From an uncultured Clostridia bacterium (GTDB lineage: Bacteria; Bacillota; Clostridia; Christensenellales; Borkfalkiaceae): a stretch of 64,000 nt of DNA. The notes beneath the pieces were generated by a model. It ran no database searches. It was not told where the DNA came from and worked only from the letters and a program-made list of their open reading frames with translations. Shown here piece by piece: positions 35,336 to 44,144 of the stretch. The stretch spans positions 1 through 64,000 of the forward strand of contig CANPZD010000002.1 in NCBI GenBank assembly GCA_947589085.1, written 5' to 3'. Every line of letters begins with the position of its first letter. The stretch's first letter is position 1. Position numbers and translations under genes: made by a program.

Positions 35336-36325
35336 ATGCTGAAATACATCTTAAAAAGACTCGGACTTGCGATCCTCATTTTGCTCGGCGCCTCGCTGAT
35401 CCTCTACTTTCTTGTCCGCCTGATGCCCGTGGACTTCGTCACGGCGCAGATCGCGGCGATGAATCAGGGGAATCAGATCCCGCAGGAAACCGTGGACGCC
35501 ATGTATAAAATGTACGGGCTTGGGGACAACAGTTTCATGGGGATCCTGTCCGGCTACGGGAACTGGCTTTGGAGCCTCTGCCGGCTCGATCTCGGAACGA
35601 GCTTCCTCTATCGGGAAAAGGTGCTCGACGTTATCGCCGACCACATGACGGTTTCGTTTGTCATCGCGTTTATCGCAATCATTTTCGAATACCTCATTGC
35701 GATCCCGCTCGGCGTTACGGCGGCGACCCATCAGTATTCCATCCGGGACTATGTGGTCACCGTGATCGTCATGCTCGGAATTTCGCTCCCGTCCTTCTTC
35801 TTCGGGCGCGTGCTTCAGAGCGTCTTTGCCCAACAGCTCAACTGGTTCCCCAACAACGGAATTCTAACGCCCGGCGTCACAATGAGCGGGTTCGACTTCC
35901 TCGTGGATTATCTCTGGCATATTTTCCTGCCTCTGCTCGTCATGGTATTTTTGAGCATCGGCGGCACGATGCGCTACATGCGAACGAATATGCTCGAAGT
36001 ACTCAATTCCGATTATATCCGAACGGCGCGAGCAAAGGGACTGAGCGAGAAAAAAGTCATCTACAAACACGCTTTCCGCAATACGATGATCCCCATCGTC
36101 ACCATGCTGGCGGGCGTGCTTCCCACGCTGTTCTCCGGCGCCATGATCACCGAGCAGGTGTTCGACTTGCCCGGGATCGGAAACATTGCGCTGCGCGCCA
36201 TGATGAGTGCGGATATCCCGTTCATCATGGGTTACAATATGTTCCTGGCCATGCTGGGCGTCATCGGCGTGCTGCTCACGGACCTCATGTACGCACTGGT
36301 CGATCCGCGCGTCAAACTTTACTGA
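35336..36325 (+). CDS. oppB: Oligopeptide ABC transporter permease OppB
   Basis: The 329-residue permease has six predicted helices: an N-terminal helix (YILKRLGLAILILLGASLILYFL), then the BPD_transp_1 core with the EAA loop YIRTARAKGLSEKKVIYKHAFRN and the TEQVFDLPGIGNIAL motif. The ATG at 35336 (MLKYILKR) has GGAG upstream. The track's earlier start adds ten atypical residues. Together with OppC it forms the channel. oppC follows 13 nt after its stop. Confidence 0.95.
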   Translation: MLKYILKRLGLAILILLGASLILYFLVRLMPVDFVTAQIAAMNQGNQIPQETVDAMYKMYGLGDNSFMGILSGYGNWLWSLCRLDLGTSFLYREKVLDVIADHMTVSFVIAFIAIIFEYLIAIPLGVTAATHQYSIRDYVVTVIVMLGISLPSFFFGRVLQSVFAQQLNWFPNNGILTPGVTMSGFDFLVDYLWHIFLPLLVMVFLSIGGTMRYMRTNMLEVLNSDYIRTARAKGLSEKKVIYKHAFRNTMIPIVTMLAGVLPTLFSGAMITEQVFDLPGIGNIALRAMMSADIPFIMGYNMFLAMLGVIGVLLTDLMYALVDPRVKLY

Positions 36326-36337
36326 GGAGGGAGAGGG

Positions 36338-37423
36338 ATGGAAGAGAATAAACAATTCGAAGAACTCGATCTCGACGCGATCCCCGCACAGGATGCGGAG
36401 GCCGTTGCGGCCGCGCAGGACGAAGAGGTTTCGCTCGATAAAAACGTGCGGCTGCTTTCGCCCGCCCGCATGGTTTTGCGCCGCTTCTTCCGCTCCAAAC
36501 TTTCCGTTGTGGGGCTTGTGATCATTGTCGCGCTCATTCTGTTTTCCTGGCTCGGGCCGGTCGTATACAACCGCTGGGGAGAGATCCAGGAGGATCGCGG
36601 CGGACGTATCGACTGCGAAGAGAATGTCATTACCTATTTCGACGAAAACGGCGAGGAGCACAGCTTTTATCAGCTGGTCGAAACGGAACATACCATCAAC
36701 GATCTCGGCTTGCCAGGCAAGGACCATCTTCTCGGCACGGATAAAGCGGGCATGGACGTGTTTACGCGCCTCATGTACGGCGGAAGGATCTCGCTTTCCA
36801 TCAGTTTCATCGCGGTGTTTGCCGTCACGTTCCTCGGCATGCTGTTCGGCGGGATCGCGGGATACTTCGGCGGAAAGATCGACGAGGTCATCATGCGTAT
36901 CTGCGATATCCTCATGTGTCTGCCCAGCCTTCCCATCATGCTCATTGTGGGTACGCTGTTCGATTCCTGGGGGATCGACTCGCAATACCGAATATATCTG
37001 CTCATGCTGTTTCTTACCGTCATATCATGGACGGGGACCGCGCGTCTCGTGCGAGGCCAGATCCTCTTCTTGCGAGAACAGGAATACATGGTCGCGGCGG
37101 AGGCAATGGGCTTTTCCACGTCGCGGAAAATTTTCAAGCATCTGATCCCCAACGTGTTGCCGCAGCTGATCGTCTCCATGACGCTTTCCCTCGGCAGCAT
37201 GATCCTCTCGGAGGCGACGCTCTCCTATCTCGGCCTCGGCGTACAGCCGCCCTATGCCGCATGGGGGACGATGATCAACATCGTGACCGAGGATACGAAT
37301 ATTCTCGCGCACTACTTCAACGTTTGGGGGCCTCCCGGGATCTGCATCATTCTCGCGGTTCTCGGATTCAACTTCATCGGCGACGGTCTCCGCGACGCGC
37401 TCGATCCCAAGGGGAGGAGGTAA
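36338..37423 (+). CDS. oppC: Oligopeptide ABC transporter permease OppC
   Basis: The 361-residue permease has an acidic cytoplasmic N-terminus of about 45 residues, an OppC-N helix (VVGLVIIVALILFSWLGPVVY), the HLLGTDKAGMDVFTRLMYGGR motif, and an EAA loop (AAEAMGFSTSRKIFKHLIPN). Between the first helix and HLLGTD there is a loop of ~35 extra residues (REDCEEN-type acidic sequence with FDENGEEHSF), somewhat longer than usual. The RBS is GAGGAGGGAGAGG. oppD begins 4 nt after the stop. Confidence 0.95.
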   Translation: MEENKQFEELDLDAIPAQDAEAVAAAQDEEVSLDKNVRLLSPARMVLRRFFRSKLSVVGLVIIVALILFSWLGPVVYNRWGEIQEDRGGRIDCEENVITYFDENGEEHSFYQLVETEHTINDLGLPGKDHLLGTDKAGMDVFTRLMYGGRISLSISFIAVFAVTFLGMLFGGIAGYFGGKIDEVIMRICDILMCLPSLPIMLIVGTLFDSWGIDSQYRIYLLMLFLTVISWTGTARLVRGQILFLREQEYMVAAEAMGFSTSRKIFKHLIPNVLPQLIVSMTLSLGSMILSEATLSYLGLGVQPPYAAWGTMINIVTEDTNILAHYFNVWGPPGICIILAVLGFNFIGDGLRDALDPKGRR

Positions 37424-37426
37424 GCC

Positions 37427-39070
37427 ATGAGCGAAGAAGTCAAGCTGCCCGAGAACAAGAATCAAAAAAAGAACAAGCACTATCTTTCGGGCAAAGAGAT
37501 CCGCGCGATCTCGAAATCGAACAATAAGATCACAAAAGTACTCGAAAAGAAAAAGAAACGCAAGGCCAAAGAGTCCGAATTCACGTCGGAACTCAAAGAC
37601 AATGCGAATATTCTCGAGATCGAGGATCTTCACACCTATTTCTTTACCGATCAGGGCGTTGTCAAGGCGGTCAACGGCGTTTCTTTCGAAGTGCCGCAAG
37701 GCTCCACGGTGGGTGTTGTCGGCGAGAGCGGCTGCGGCAAATCCGTCACGAGCATGTCGGTGATGCAATTATTGCAGGGTCCCGCGGGACAGATCTATTC
37801 CGGATCCATCCGCTTCAAATCGTACGATTTCAAGCTCGATCCCAAGGGGAATCCCATTCCCATTTGGGAAACGGACGCAGACGGGAATCCCATCATGGTC
37901 CCCGCCATGCAAAAGCGCAAGGCCTATCTTCCCATGACTGCGGAAGGCGTCGGCGCGGGCGTCAAGCACGGTAGGCTCGTGCCCGTCTGGGACGACGATA
38001 AAAACGGAAAGCCCGTTCGGATCCCCGCGCGCGACGCCGCCGGAAACGCCAAATATACGCGCAAGGGGAAGCTCGTCATGGAGCGGCGCCAGCTGCGCGA
38101 TCAAGAGGGGAACCGGATCTATAAAGAGAAAGTTCCCGCTGCGCAGGAAGCCGAAAACGACAATTTCAAACGCGACAAAGACGGTTGCAGATTCTTTGTG
38201 AAAGCGAGAGTCCCCCGTCTCGATAAAGAGGGCAACGAGATCCTCGAATTCAAACAGAAGCGCGACGAATACGGAACGCTGATGTACGAAATGGAGGAGA
38301 AGGTGTTCGATATCGCGCAGATGCCGATCAAAGAGATGTACCGTCTCCGCGGCCGGCAGATCGCGATGATCTTCCAGGAACCCATGACGTCGCTCAATCC
38401 CGTCTTTACGATCGGGAACCAGCTCGACGAAGTGACGCTCCTGCATTTCCCCGGCTCCACCAAGGCGGACGCGCGCCGGCGTTCCATCGAAATGCTCAAT
38501 CTCGTCGGCATCGCCATGCCGGAGCGGGTGTACCGCTCGTATCCCCACGAACTTTCGGGAGGCATGCGGCAGCGCGTCATGATCTCCATGGCGCTTGCGG
38601 GAAATCCCCGGCTGATCATCGCAGACGAACCTACGACCGCGCTCGACGTGACGATTCAGGCGCAGATCCTCGATCTTCTGCGCGATCTCAAAAAGCGGAT
38701 CAACGGCTCGATCCTACTCATCACGCACGATCTGGGGATCATTGCGGAAATGGCGGATTACGTGGTCGTCATGTATGCGGGCCGGATCATCGAAAAGGGC
38801 ACGGCTTCGGAGATTTTCCACCATCCCATGCACCCTTACACCATCGGTTTGCAGAAATCCAAACCCACGATGAACTCCAACGCGGAAACGCTGTTCAATA
38901 TCCCGGGCAATGTTCCGAATCCCATCGATATGCCCGATTACTGTTATTTCCGCGAGCGTTGTTCGGGTTGTATCAAGCGGTGCTTCGGTGATTATCCTCC
39001 CATGGTTCAGGTCAGTCCCACGCATTGGGTGGCGTGTCACCTCTACGGGGAAAAGGAGAAATCAGAATGA
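37427..39070 (+). CDS. oppD: Oligopeptide ABC transporter ATPase OppD with a large insertion in the nucleotide-binding domain
   Basis: The ATPase motifs are complete: Walker A GESGCGKS (99-106), Q-loop Q317, signature LSGGM (376-380), Walker B RLIIADEP (395-402), H-loop H434, and the Oligo_HPY C-terminus with C506, C512, C515 and C519, a possible Fe-S site seen in this family. The protein has 547 residues against ~340 normally. A Lys-rich N-terminal extension (about 1-60) precedes the domain. An insertion of about 160 residues (about 130-290) separates Walker A from the Q-loop and contains eight or nine D-x-x-G-N-type turns. The distance from the Walker lysine to the Q-loop is 212 residues, against roughly 50 in OppD. 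It overlaps oppF by 4 nt (ATGA). Confidence 0.93.
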   Translation: MSEEVKLPENKNQKKNKHYLSGKEIRAISKSNNKITKVLEKKKKRKAKESEFTSELKDNANILEIEDLHTYFFTDQGVVKAVNGVSFEVPQGSTVGVVGESGCGKSVTSMSVMQLLQGPAGQIYSGSIRFKSYDFKLDPKGNPIPIWETDADGNPIMVPAMQKRKAYLPMTAEGVGAGVKHGRLVPVWDDDKNGKPVRIPARDAAGNAKYTRKGKLVMERRQLRDQEGNRIYKEKVPAAQEAENDNFKRDKDGCRFFVKARVPRLDKEGNEILEFKQKRDEYGTLMYEMEEKVFDIAQMPIKEMYRLRGRQIAMIFQEPMTSLNPVFTIGNQLDEVTLLHFPGSTKADARRRSIEMLNLVGIAMPERVYRSYPHELSGGMRQRVMISMALAGNPRLIIADEPTTALDVTIQAQILDLLRDLKKRINGSILLITHDLGIIAEMADYVVVMYAGRIIEKGTASEIFHHPMHPYTIGLQKSKPTMNSNAETLFNIPGNVPNPIDMPDYCYFRERCSGCIKRCFGDYPPMVQVSPTHWVACHLYGEKEKSE

Positions 39071-40344
39071 AGAATTTGATTCTTGCCGCCGTCGGCGGCG
39101 GACAGATCGCGGCTGCGGCCGTGTTCGTCGTGCTCGTTGCCGCGCTCATCACGGCGGCGACCGTCCTGTTCCGGTTGATCCTCCGCAAGCGGCGCAAAGA
39201 GAGACAGGCCGTGATCGACCTCGTGAAAACGCAGGAAGAACTCGATGAGATCAACGCGCCCTATGTGCAATCCGGAGACTTTACCGGATTCGACGACGAA
39301 TTGCAGTCGCAGCGGGAACAGGCCGTGCGCGAAAGAAAGGCGCAAGAGGACCGGGAACTTCCCGCGGATCCCGACGCGCTTCTGGAAGTCCGCCATCTGA
39401 AAATGTACTTCCCGCTGAAAAAGACGATCACGGGCAAGGTGACGTTGGCGCTCCGCGCCGTAGACGACGTTTCCTTCCGGCTCAGACCGGGCGAAACGCT
39501 GGGCATCGTCGGCGAGAGCGGCTGCGGAAAAACCACGATGGGCCGCGCCGTTCTGAAACTGTATCAGCCGACGGGCGGACAGATCTTCTTCGAGGGGAAG
39601 GACATCGCGCAGTATAAACCCAAGAAAATGCGGCCGCTGCGCACCAAGATGCAGATCATTTTCCAGGATCCATATTCGTCGCTTCCGCCCCGCAGTACGG
39701 TCGGCGGCATTCTCTCCGAACCCGTCAAGGTGCATAAGATCGTTCCGCGCGGGCAAATCAAGGATTACGTGCTGAATATCATGGAGCAGTGCGGCCTGCG
39801 GGACTATTATTACGAACGGTATCCGCACGAGTTCTCGGGCGGTCAGCGCCAGCGTATCTGCATTGCGCGCGCCCTCTCCGTGAATCCCAAGCTCGTCATT
39901 TGCGACGAACCCGTTTCCGCGCTCGACGTGTCCATTCAGGCGCAGATCATCAATTTGCTGAAACGGCTGCAACAGCAATTAGGGCTGACGTATATGTTCA
40001 TCTCGCACGATCTCTCCGTCGTCAAGCATATTTCGGATAAGATCGGCGTCATGTATCTCGGCTCCATGGTGGAATTCGGCGATAAGCATGCGATCTTTAC
40101 CAATCCCATGCACCCGTATACGCAGGCGCTGTTCTCGGCGGTCCCCAATCCCAATCCGGACGTGAAAATGGACAGGATCGTGCTGAAAGGCGATATCCCT
40201 TCGCCGGCCAATCCGCCGAAGGGCTGCAAATTCAACACCCGGTGTCCGCACGCCATGGAAATCTGCAAGCACATCGCGCCCAAATATAAAGAATACGAAC
40301 CCGGACACTTTGTGGCTTGCCATTGCTATTCCCAGGAGGACTGA
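39067..40344 (+). CDS. oppF: Oligopeptide ABC transporter ATPase OppF with an N-terminal membrane anchor
   Basis: The 425-residue protein has intact ATPase motifs: Walker A GESGCGKT (149-156), Q200 (IIFQDPYSS), signature FSGGQ (256-260), Walker B LVICDEP with D280, and H-loop H314. The Oligo_HPY C-terminus follows (CKFNTRCPHAMEIC). It begins with a transmembrane helix (about 13-39, IAAAAVFVVLVAALITAATVLFRLIL), a basic stop-transfer KRRKER and a charged linker to about residue 100, which normal OppF lacks. The ATG at 39067 overlaps the oppD stop. The track's earlier start reads through oppD in another frame. Confidence 0.93.
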   Translation: MKNLILAAVGGGQIAAAAVFVVLVAALITAATVLFRLILRKRRKERQAVIDLVKTQEELDEINAPYVQSGDFTGFDDELQSQREQAVRERKAQEDRELPADPDALLEVRHLKMYFPLKKTITGKVTLALRAVDDVSFRLRPGETLGIVGESGCGKTTMGRAVLKLYQPTGGQIFFEGKDIAQYKPKKMRPLRTKMQIIFQDPYSSLPPRSTVGGILSEPVKVHKIVPRGQIKDYVLNIMEQCGLRDYYYERYPHEFSGGQRQRICIARALSVNPKLVICDEPVSALDVSIQAQIINLLKRLQQQLGLTYMFISHDLSVVKHISDKIGVMYLGSMVEFGDKHAIFTNPMHPYTQALFSAVPNPNPDVKMDRIVLKGDIPSPANPPKGCKFNTRCPHAMEICKHIAPKYKEYEPGHFVACHCYSQED

Positions 40345-40604
40345 TGAAGCGGCGCAAGGAACTTCCCGAAGAGAGGGAACCGGAGCAAAAAAAAGAGCAG
40401 AAGATCGTGTACATCGACGACGGCTCGACGATCGCGGATATGAGCGGGACCCGGCGCGGCGCGCCGCGCAAGAAATCCACCGCCCGCGAGAAAATACGCA
40501 CGTATTTTTCGGTCGTACGGCACATGCTTCTGCCCATGTTCTGCACCTTGCTGGCGTTTGGCATCATCTTTGTAATCATTCTCGCGGCGACGGGGCGGCT
40601 CTGA
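40344..40604 (+). CDS. Small single-pass membrane protein of unknown function
   Basis: The 86-residue protein overlaps the oppF stop (TGATG) and has a strong AGGAGG at 40334-40339, so it is clearly part of the operon. A charged N-terminus (MKRRKELPEEREPEQKKEQK) leads to IVYIDDGSTIADMSG, an R/K-rich segment, and a C-terminal helix (about 62-83, MLLPMFCTLLAFGIIFVIILAA). I do not recognise a named family. The topology is probably N-in with the tail outside. It might regulate or anchor the importer, but that is a guess from position only. Confidence 0.8.
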   Translation: MKRRKELPEEREPEQKKEQKIVYIDDGSTIADMSGTRRGAPRKKSTAREKIRTYFSVVRHMLLPMFCTLLAFGIIFVIILAATGRL

Positions 40605-40638
40605 TCCCGATCCGCAAACACATACAGGAGGAGACTCA

Positions 40639-42918
40639 ATGAAACGCAAACTTTTGCTTTGCGCAATCACGGCGGCGAGCGCGCTCTGTTTGGCGTGCGG
40701 CATCGCGGCCTGCGGCGGTAAAGAGGAGAAGAAAATCGGCCTCGCCTACGAATACAACGGAGAGAGGGGGGCATATGCCGTGACGGGGATCGAAAATCTG
40801 CCGTCGAAAGCGGAGGTCGAAAAGGATCCCACGCTCACCCGTCCGACGGAGATCGTCGTTCCCGGCAGCTATCGCAACCGTCCCGTGTTCGTGGAAAGCA
40901 ACGCGTTTTCCGGATATGATTTCGTTGAAACGTTGATTCTGGAAGAGGGCGTGCTCGCCGTCGACGACGGCGCGTTTGCCGGCTGCACGGCGCTCGCGTC
41001 GGTCACGCTTCCCGCAAGTCTCACCGGGATCGGCGCCGGCGCGTTTACAAACTGCACGGCGCTGACCGAACTTCTTCTCCCGGCAGGCGTTTCCGCCGTG
41101 GGAGACGAGGCTTTCTACGGCTGCACCGCGCTGAAAGAGATCGACGCGGCCGCGGGCAACGCCTCGTTCAGCAGTCTCGACGGCGTGCTCTACGACGCGG
41201 CGAAAACGCAGATCGTCTGCGCGCCCCTTGCGCTCGAAGGCGAAATTACGATCCCCGGCAGCGTGGCAACAGTCAAGGTCTCCGCGTTCCGCGGGTGCGG
41301 AAAGCTCGAAAAGGTTACGCTTTCCTCCGGGACGACGGCCGTCGGAACGTCCGCCTTCGCAGAGTGCGATTCGCTCAAATCGGTCGAACTTTGCGATACG
41401 CTCAAAACGATCGACGAGGGCGCCTTCTCCGGATGCGTTTCGCTCTCGGAGATCGCATTCCCCGCAACGCTTGAAAAGATCGGCCTTTCGGCGTTCTTCG
41501 GCTGCACGTCGCTGACCGCCGTTTCCGTTCCCGATCACGTGACCGAACTCGGCGCGCGCGCGTTTTCGGATTGCTCGGGTCTGATCTCCGCGTCGCTTCC
41601 CGCGGGTCTCGGGGAGATCTCCCGCGAACTGTTCCGAAATTGCGGGAAGCTCGCTTCGTTGGAGATCCCGGGCTCCGTCGCTGCGATCGGGGATTACGCC
41701 TTTATGAATTGCGTGAGCCTGCCGTCCATCCGTATTTCCGAGAATCTCAAAACGATCGGCGAACGCGCCTTTTTCGGGTGCAGCGCGCTTACTTCCGTGG
41801 AAGCGGATCCCGCAAACGAGCGGTATTACGGCAACGGCGCGGGGTTGTGTGAACGCGCGTCGGCGGGCGACGTTTTGCTCTACGGCGTCAATGCCGAAAC
41901 CGTGCAGGTTTCGGACGGCGTGAAGGAGATCGCGCCGTATGCCTTTTATTTCTGCGACAAGATCAAAGAAATCCAGCTTCCCGCGTCCGTTTCCGCGATC
42001 GGCGAGTGGGCTTTCGTCGGATGTTCCGCGCTCGAACGCATCGCGGTGGCAAAGGAGAATGCGTCCTTTATCGGCTCCGACGGCATTCTCTACCGCAAGG
42101 ACGGCGAAAATATTTCTTTTGCGCACATTCCTCTTTCGTTGAAAGGAACGGTGGAGATCCCCGAGGGGATCGAAGCGATCGGCGAAGTCGCGTTCCGCGG
42201 CTGTACGCAGCTGCAGGAGATCAAGTTGCCCGTATCGCTGAAAACGATCGGAGCCAATGCGTTCGAGGGCTGCGCCTCGCTCGTCTCCGTCTCGTTCCCT
42301 CCCGCGAAAGCCGAATCGCCCGAGCAAAACCAAGAAGAGGAGACCAAAACGGAAACATTCAAGGGGATCGAGATCGGCGCAAGCGCGTTTCTCGATTGCC
42401 TTGCGTTGGAGACGTTTACGATCCCCGACACGGAAACGGAAACGTCGCGCATCGGGGACAATGCGTTCCGCGGGTGCGTCTCTCTGCGGAAGGTCTCGCT
42501 CGGCAATCATGTTACCTGGGTCGGCACGAACGCATTCTCCGGTTGCGACGCGCTCGAGGAATTCACCGTTTCGAAGGACAACGCCGATTACGGCAGTCAG
42601 GATAAGATCCTTTACAATAAGAGCTTCACGGGACTTTCGGACATTTTCTACGTCCCCATGCGAATCTCCGGCAAGGTCGTGCTCCCCGAGACGTTGTCAA
42701 AGATCGAAGCGGCGGCGTTCTACGGCCGTGCGCTCCTCACCGAGATCACGATCCCGAGCGGCGTTGTTTCGATCGGCAGTTATGCGTTCTTCGGCTGCGA
42801 CAGCCTTGCCAAAGTCAATTACGGCGGCACGGAACAGCAGTGGAAAAACCTCTCCAAGAGCGCCGGAAACGAACCGCTCCGGCAAGCGGAATTCGCCCTG
42901 TACCAAGCGCAGAAATAA
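40639..42918 (+). CDS. BspA-type leucine-rich-repeat lipoprotein
   Basis: The 759-residue protein has a lipoprotein signal (GIAAC, C25). Almost all of the rest is LRR_5/BspA repeats of the form AFxGCxSLxxVxLPxxLxxIGxxAF, about 23 residues each, interrupted by short non-repeat strands (for example NASFSSLDGVLYD and NADYGSQDKILY). Related repeats occur in the upstream protease. BspA-like proteins bind host or bacterial surface molecules in some species. It ends the unit and is followed by a terminator. It may hold target proteins near the protease, which is inference from the operon. Confidence 0.9.
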   Translation: MKRKLLLCAITAASALCLACGIAACGGKEEKKIGLAYEYNGERGAYAVTGIENLPSKAEVEKDPTLTRPTEIVVPGSYRNRPVFVESNAFSGYDFVETLILEEGVLAVDDGAFAGCTALASVTLPASLTGIGAGAFTNCTALTELLLPAGVSAVGDEAFYGCTALKEIDAAAGNASFSSLDGVLYDAAKTQIVCAPLALEGEITIPGSVATVKVSAFRGCGKLEKVTLSSGTTAVGTSAFAECDSLKSVELCDTLKTIDEGAFSGCVSLSEIAFPATLEKIGLSAFFGCTSLTAVSVPDHVTELGARAFSDCSGLISASLPAGLGEISRELFRNCGKLASLEIPGSVAAIGDYAFMNCVSLPSIRISENLKTIGERAFFGCSALTSVEADPANERYYGNGAGLCERASAGDVLLYGVNAETVQVSDGVKEIAPYAFYFCDKIKEIQLPASVSAIGEWAFVGCSALERIAVAKENASFIGSDGILYRKDGENISFAHIPLSLKGTVEIPEGIEAIGEVAFRGCTQLQEIKLPVSLKTIGANAFEGCASLVSVSFPPAKAESPEQNQEEETKTETFKGIEIGASAFLDCLALETFTIPDTETETSRIGDNAFRGCVSLRKVSLGNHVTWVGTNAFSGCDALEEFTVSKDNADYGSQDKILYNKSFTGLSDIFYVPMRISGKVVLPETLSKIEAAAFYGRALLTEITIPSGVVSIGSYAFFGCDSLAKVNYGGTEQQWKNLSKSAGNEPLRQAEFALYQAQK

Positions 42919-42933
42919 TCGACATTTCGAGAA

Positions 42934-42959
42934 ATCCCCGCACGGCGGGGATTTTTTTT
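42934..42959 (+). terminator. Terminator at the end of the subtilase-opp-BspA unit
   Basis: ATCCCCG-CACGG-CGGGGAT is followed by an eight-T run. This is the first good terminator after 23138. Confidence 0.88.
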
Positions 42960-43031
42960 GCATGCGGGGAAAAAATCGATTTGTATGCTGCCGCAAGATT
43001 TAGATTTTTTTTGCAAATCCGCCTCAAAGTA

Positions 43032-43060
43032 TTGTGCTTTGTCCGAAAAAATGCTATAAT
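43032..43060 (+). promoter_or_regulatory. Sigma-A promoter for plsX
   Basis: TTGTGC (43032-43037) and TATAAT (43055-43060) are separated by 17 bp, 55 nt before plsX. Confidence 0.75.
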
Positions 43061-43115
43061 AACTACGTACGTTGCTTTGCACGTAATTCAGGCGCATCCG
43101 GCAGGAGATATCCAT

Positions 43116-44144
43116 ATGTTGAAAATCGTTGTAGACGCAATGGGCGGCGACAACGCCCCCGCTGAAATCGTGAAAGGCGCCCTAAAAGCGCTCAATGAAA
43201 GAGAGGATTTTGCGCTCGTTTTTACGGGGGATGAGAACCTCGTGGGACATGAGCTGGTCAAATATAAATACGACGCAAGCCGCGTCGAGATCGTACACTG
43301 CTCCGAAGCGATCACGGGAGACGACGTCCCCACGCAGGCCGTGAGAGCCAAGCGGGACAGCTCCCTCGTCGTGGGGCTGAGAATGCTGAAAGAAAACGAG
43401 GAAGTGGGAGCTTTGGTCTCCGCCGGCGCAACGGGCGCGGTCCTTGCGGGCGGGGTCATGCACATCGGCAGGATCAAGGGAGTTCTTCGTCCCGCGCTCT
43501 GTGCGTTTGTTCCCAACGTCAACGGAAAGAAAACGCTTCTCTGCGATTGCGGCGCCAATGCAGAATGCAAACCCGCCTATCTTGCGCAATTCGGCGTGAT
43601 GGCGGCGGCGTATACCAAGGCGACGTTCGGCGTGGAAGAACCCCGCGTGGGCCTTCTTTCGAACGGCACGGAAGATCACAAGGGGGATCCGCTTCATCAG
43701 GAGGCCCGCGCACTGCTTGCGGAGACCGCCGGCATTCGGTTTGCGGGCAACATCGAAGGGCGCGATCTCATGTTCGGCGATTACGACGTCGCGGTGGCGG
43801 ACGGCTTCTCGGGCAATATCGCGCTCAAAGCCGTGGAAGGATGCGGAAAAACGGTCTCCTCCGTTATGAAACGCGAATTTGCAGGTTCCGCGTCCGGCAA
43901 GATCGCCTATTTCTTCGCCAGAAAGCAGATCGCGCGCGTTGCGGCCATGCTCGACTACGCGAAGATGGGCGGGTCGGTCTTTCTCGGCTTAAAGAAAGTC
44001 GTCGTGAAATGCCACGGCGCTTCCATGGCAAAATCCGTCACGCCTTCCGTCGTACAGGCGGTGGACGCATATCGCGGGGATCTGATCGGGCGGATCACCC
44101 TCATGTTGCAGGAGGCGGGACTCTCCGCGGGGGAGAACGCGTGA
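43116..44144 (+). CDS. plsX: Phosphate acyltransferase PlsX
   Basis: PlsX converts acyl-ACP to acyl-phosphate for phospholipid synthesis. The 342-residue protein begins with the family N-terminus KIVVDAMGGDNAP and has SAGATGAVLAGG, CDCGANAECKP, LLSNGTEDHKGD and DGFSGNIALKAVEG. The track start at 42840 runs through the terminator and promoter. The ATG at 43116 has CAGGAGA upstream. Its TGA overlaps the GTG of rnc. acpP, often found between plsX and rnc, is absent here. Confidence 0.96.
   Translation: MLKIVVDAMGGDNAPAEIVKGALKALNEREDFALVFTGDENLVGHELVKYKYDASRVEIVHCSEAITGDDVPTQAVRAKRDSSLVVGLRMLKENEEVGALVSAGATGAVLAGGVMHIGRIKGVLRPALCAFVPNVNGKKTLLCDCGANAECKPAYLAQFGVMAAAYTKATFGVEEPRVGLLSNGTEDHKGDPLHQEARALLAETAGIRFAGNIEGRDLMFGDYDVAVADGFSGNIALKAVEGCGKTVSSVMKREFAGSASGKIAYFFARKQIARVAAMLDYAKMGGSVFLGLKKVVVKCHGASMAKSVTPSVVQAVDAYRGDLIGRITLMLQEAGLSAGENA

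Noticed and set aside
42840-43115. Upstream extension of plsX
   Set aside because: It would be translated through the BspA gene end, a terminator and the plsX promoter.
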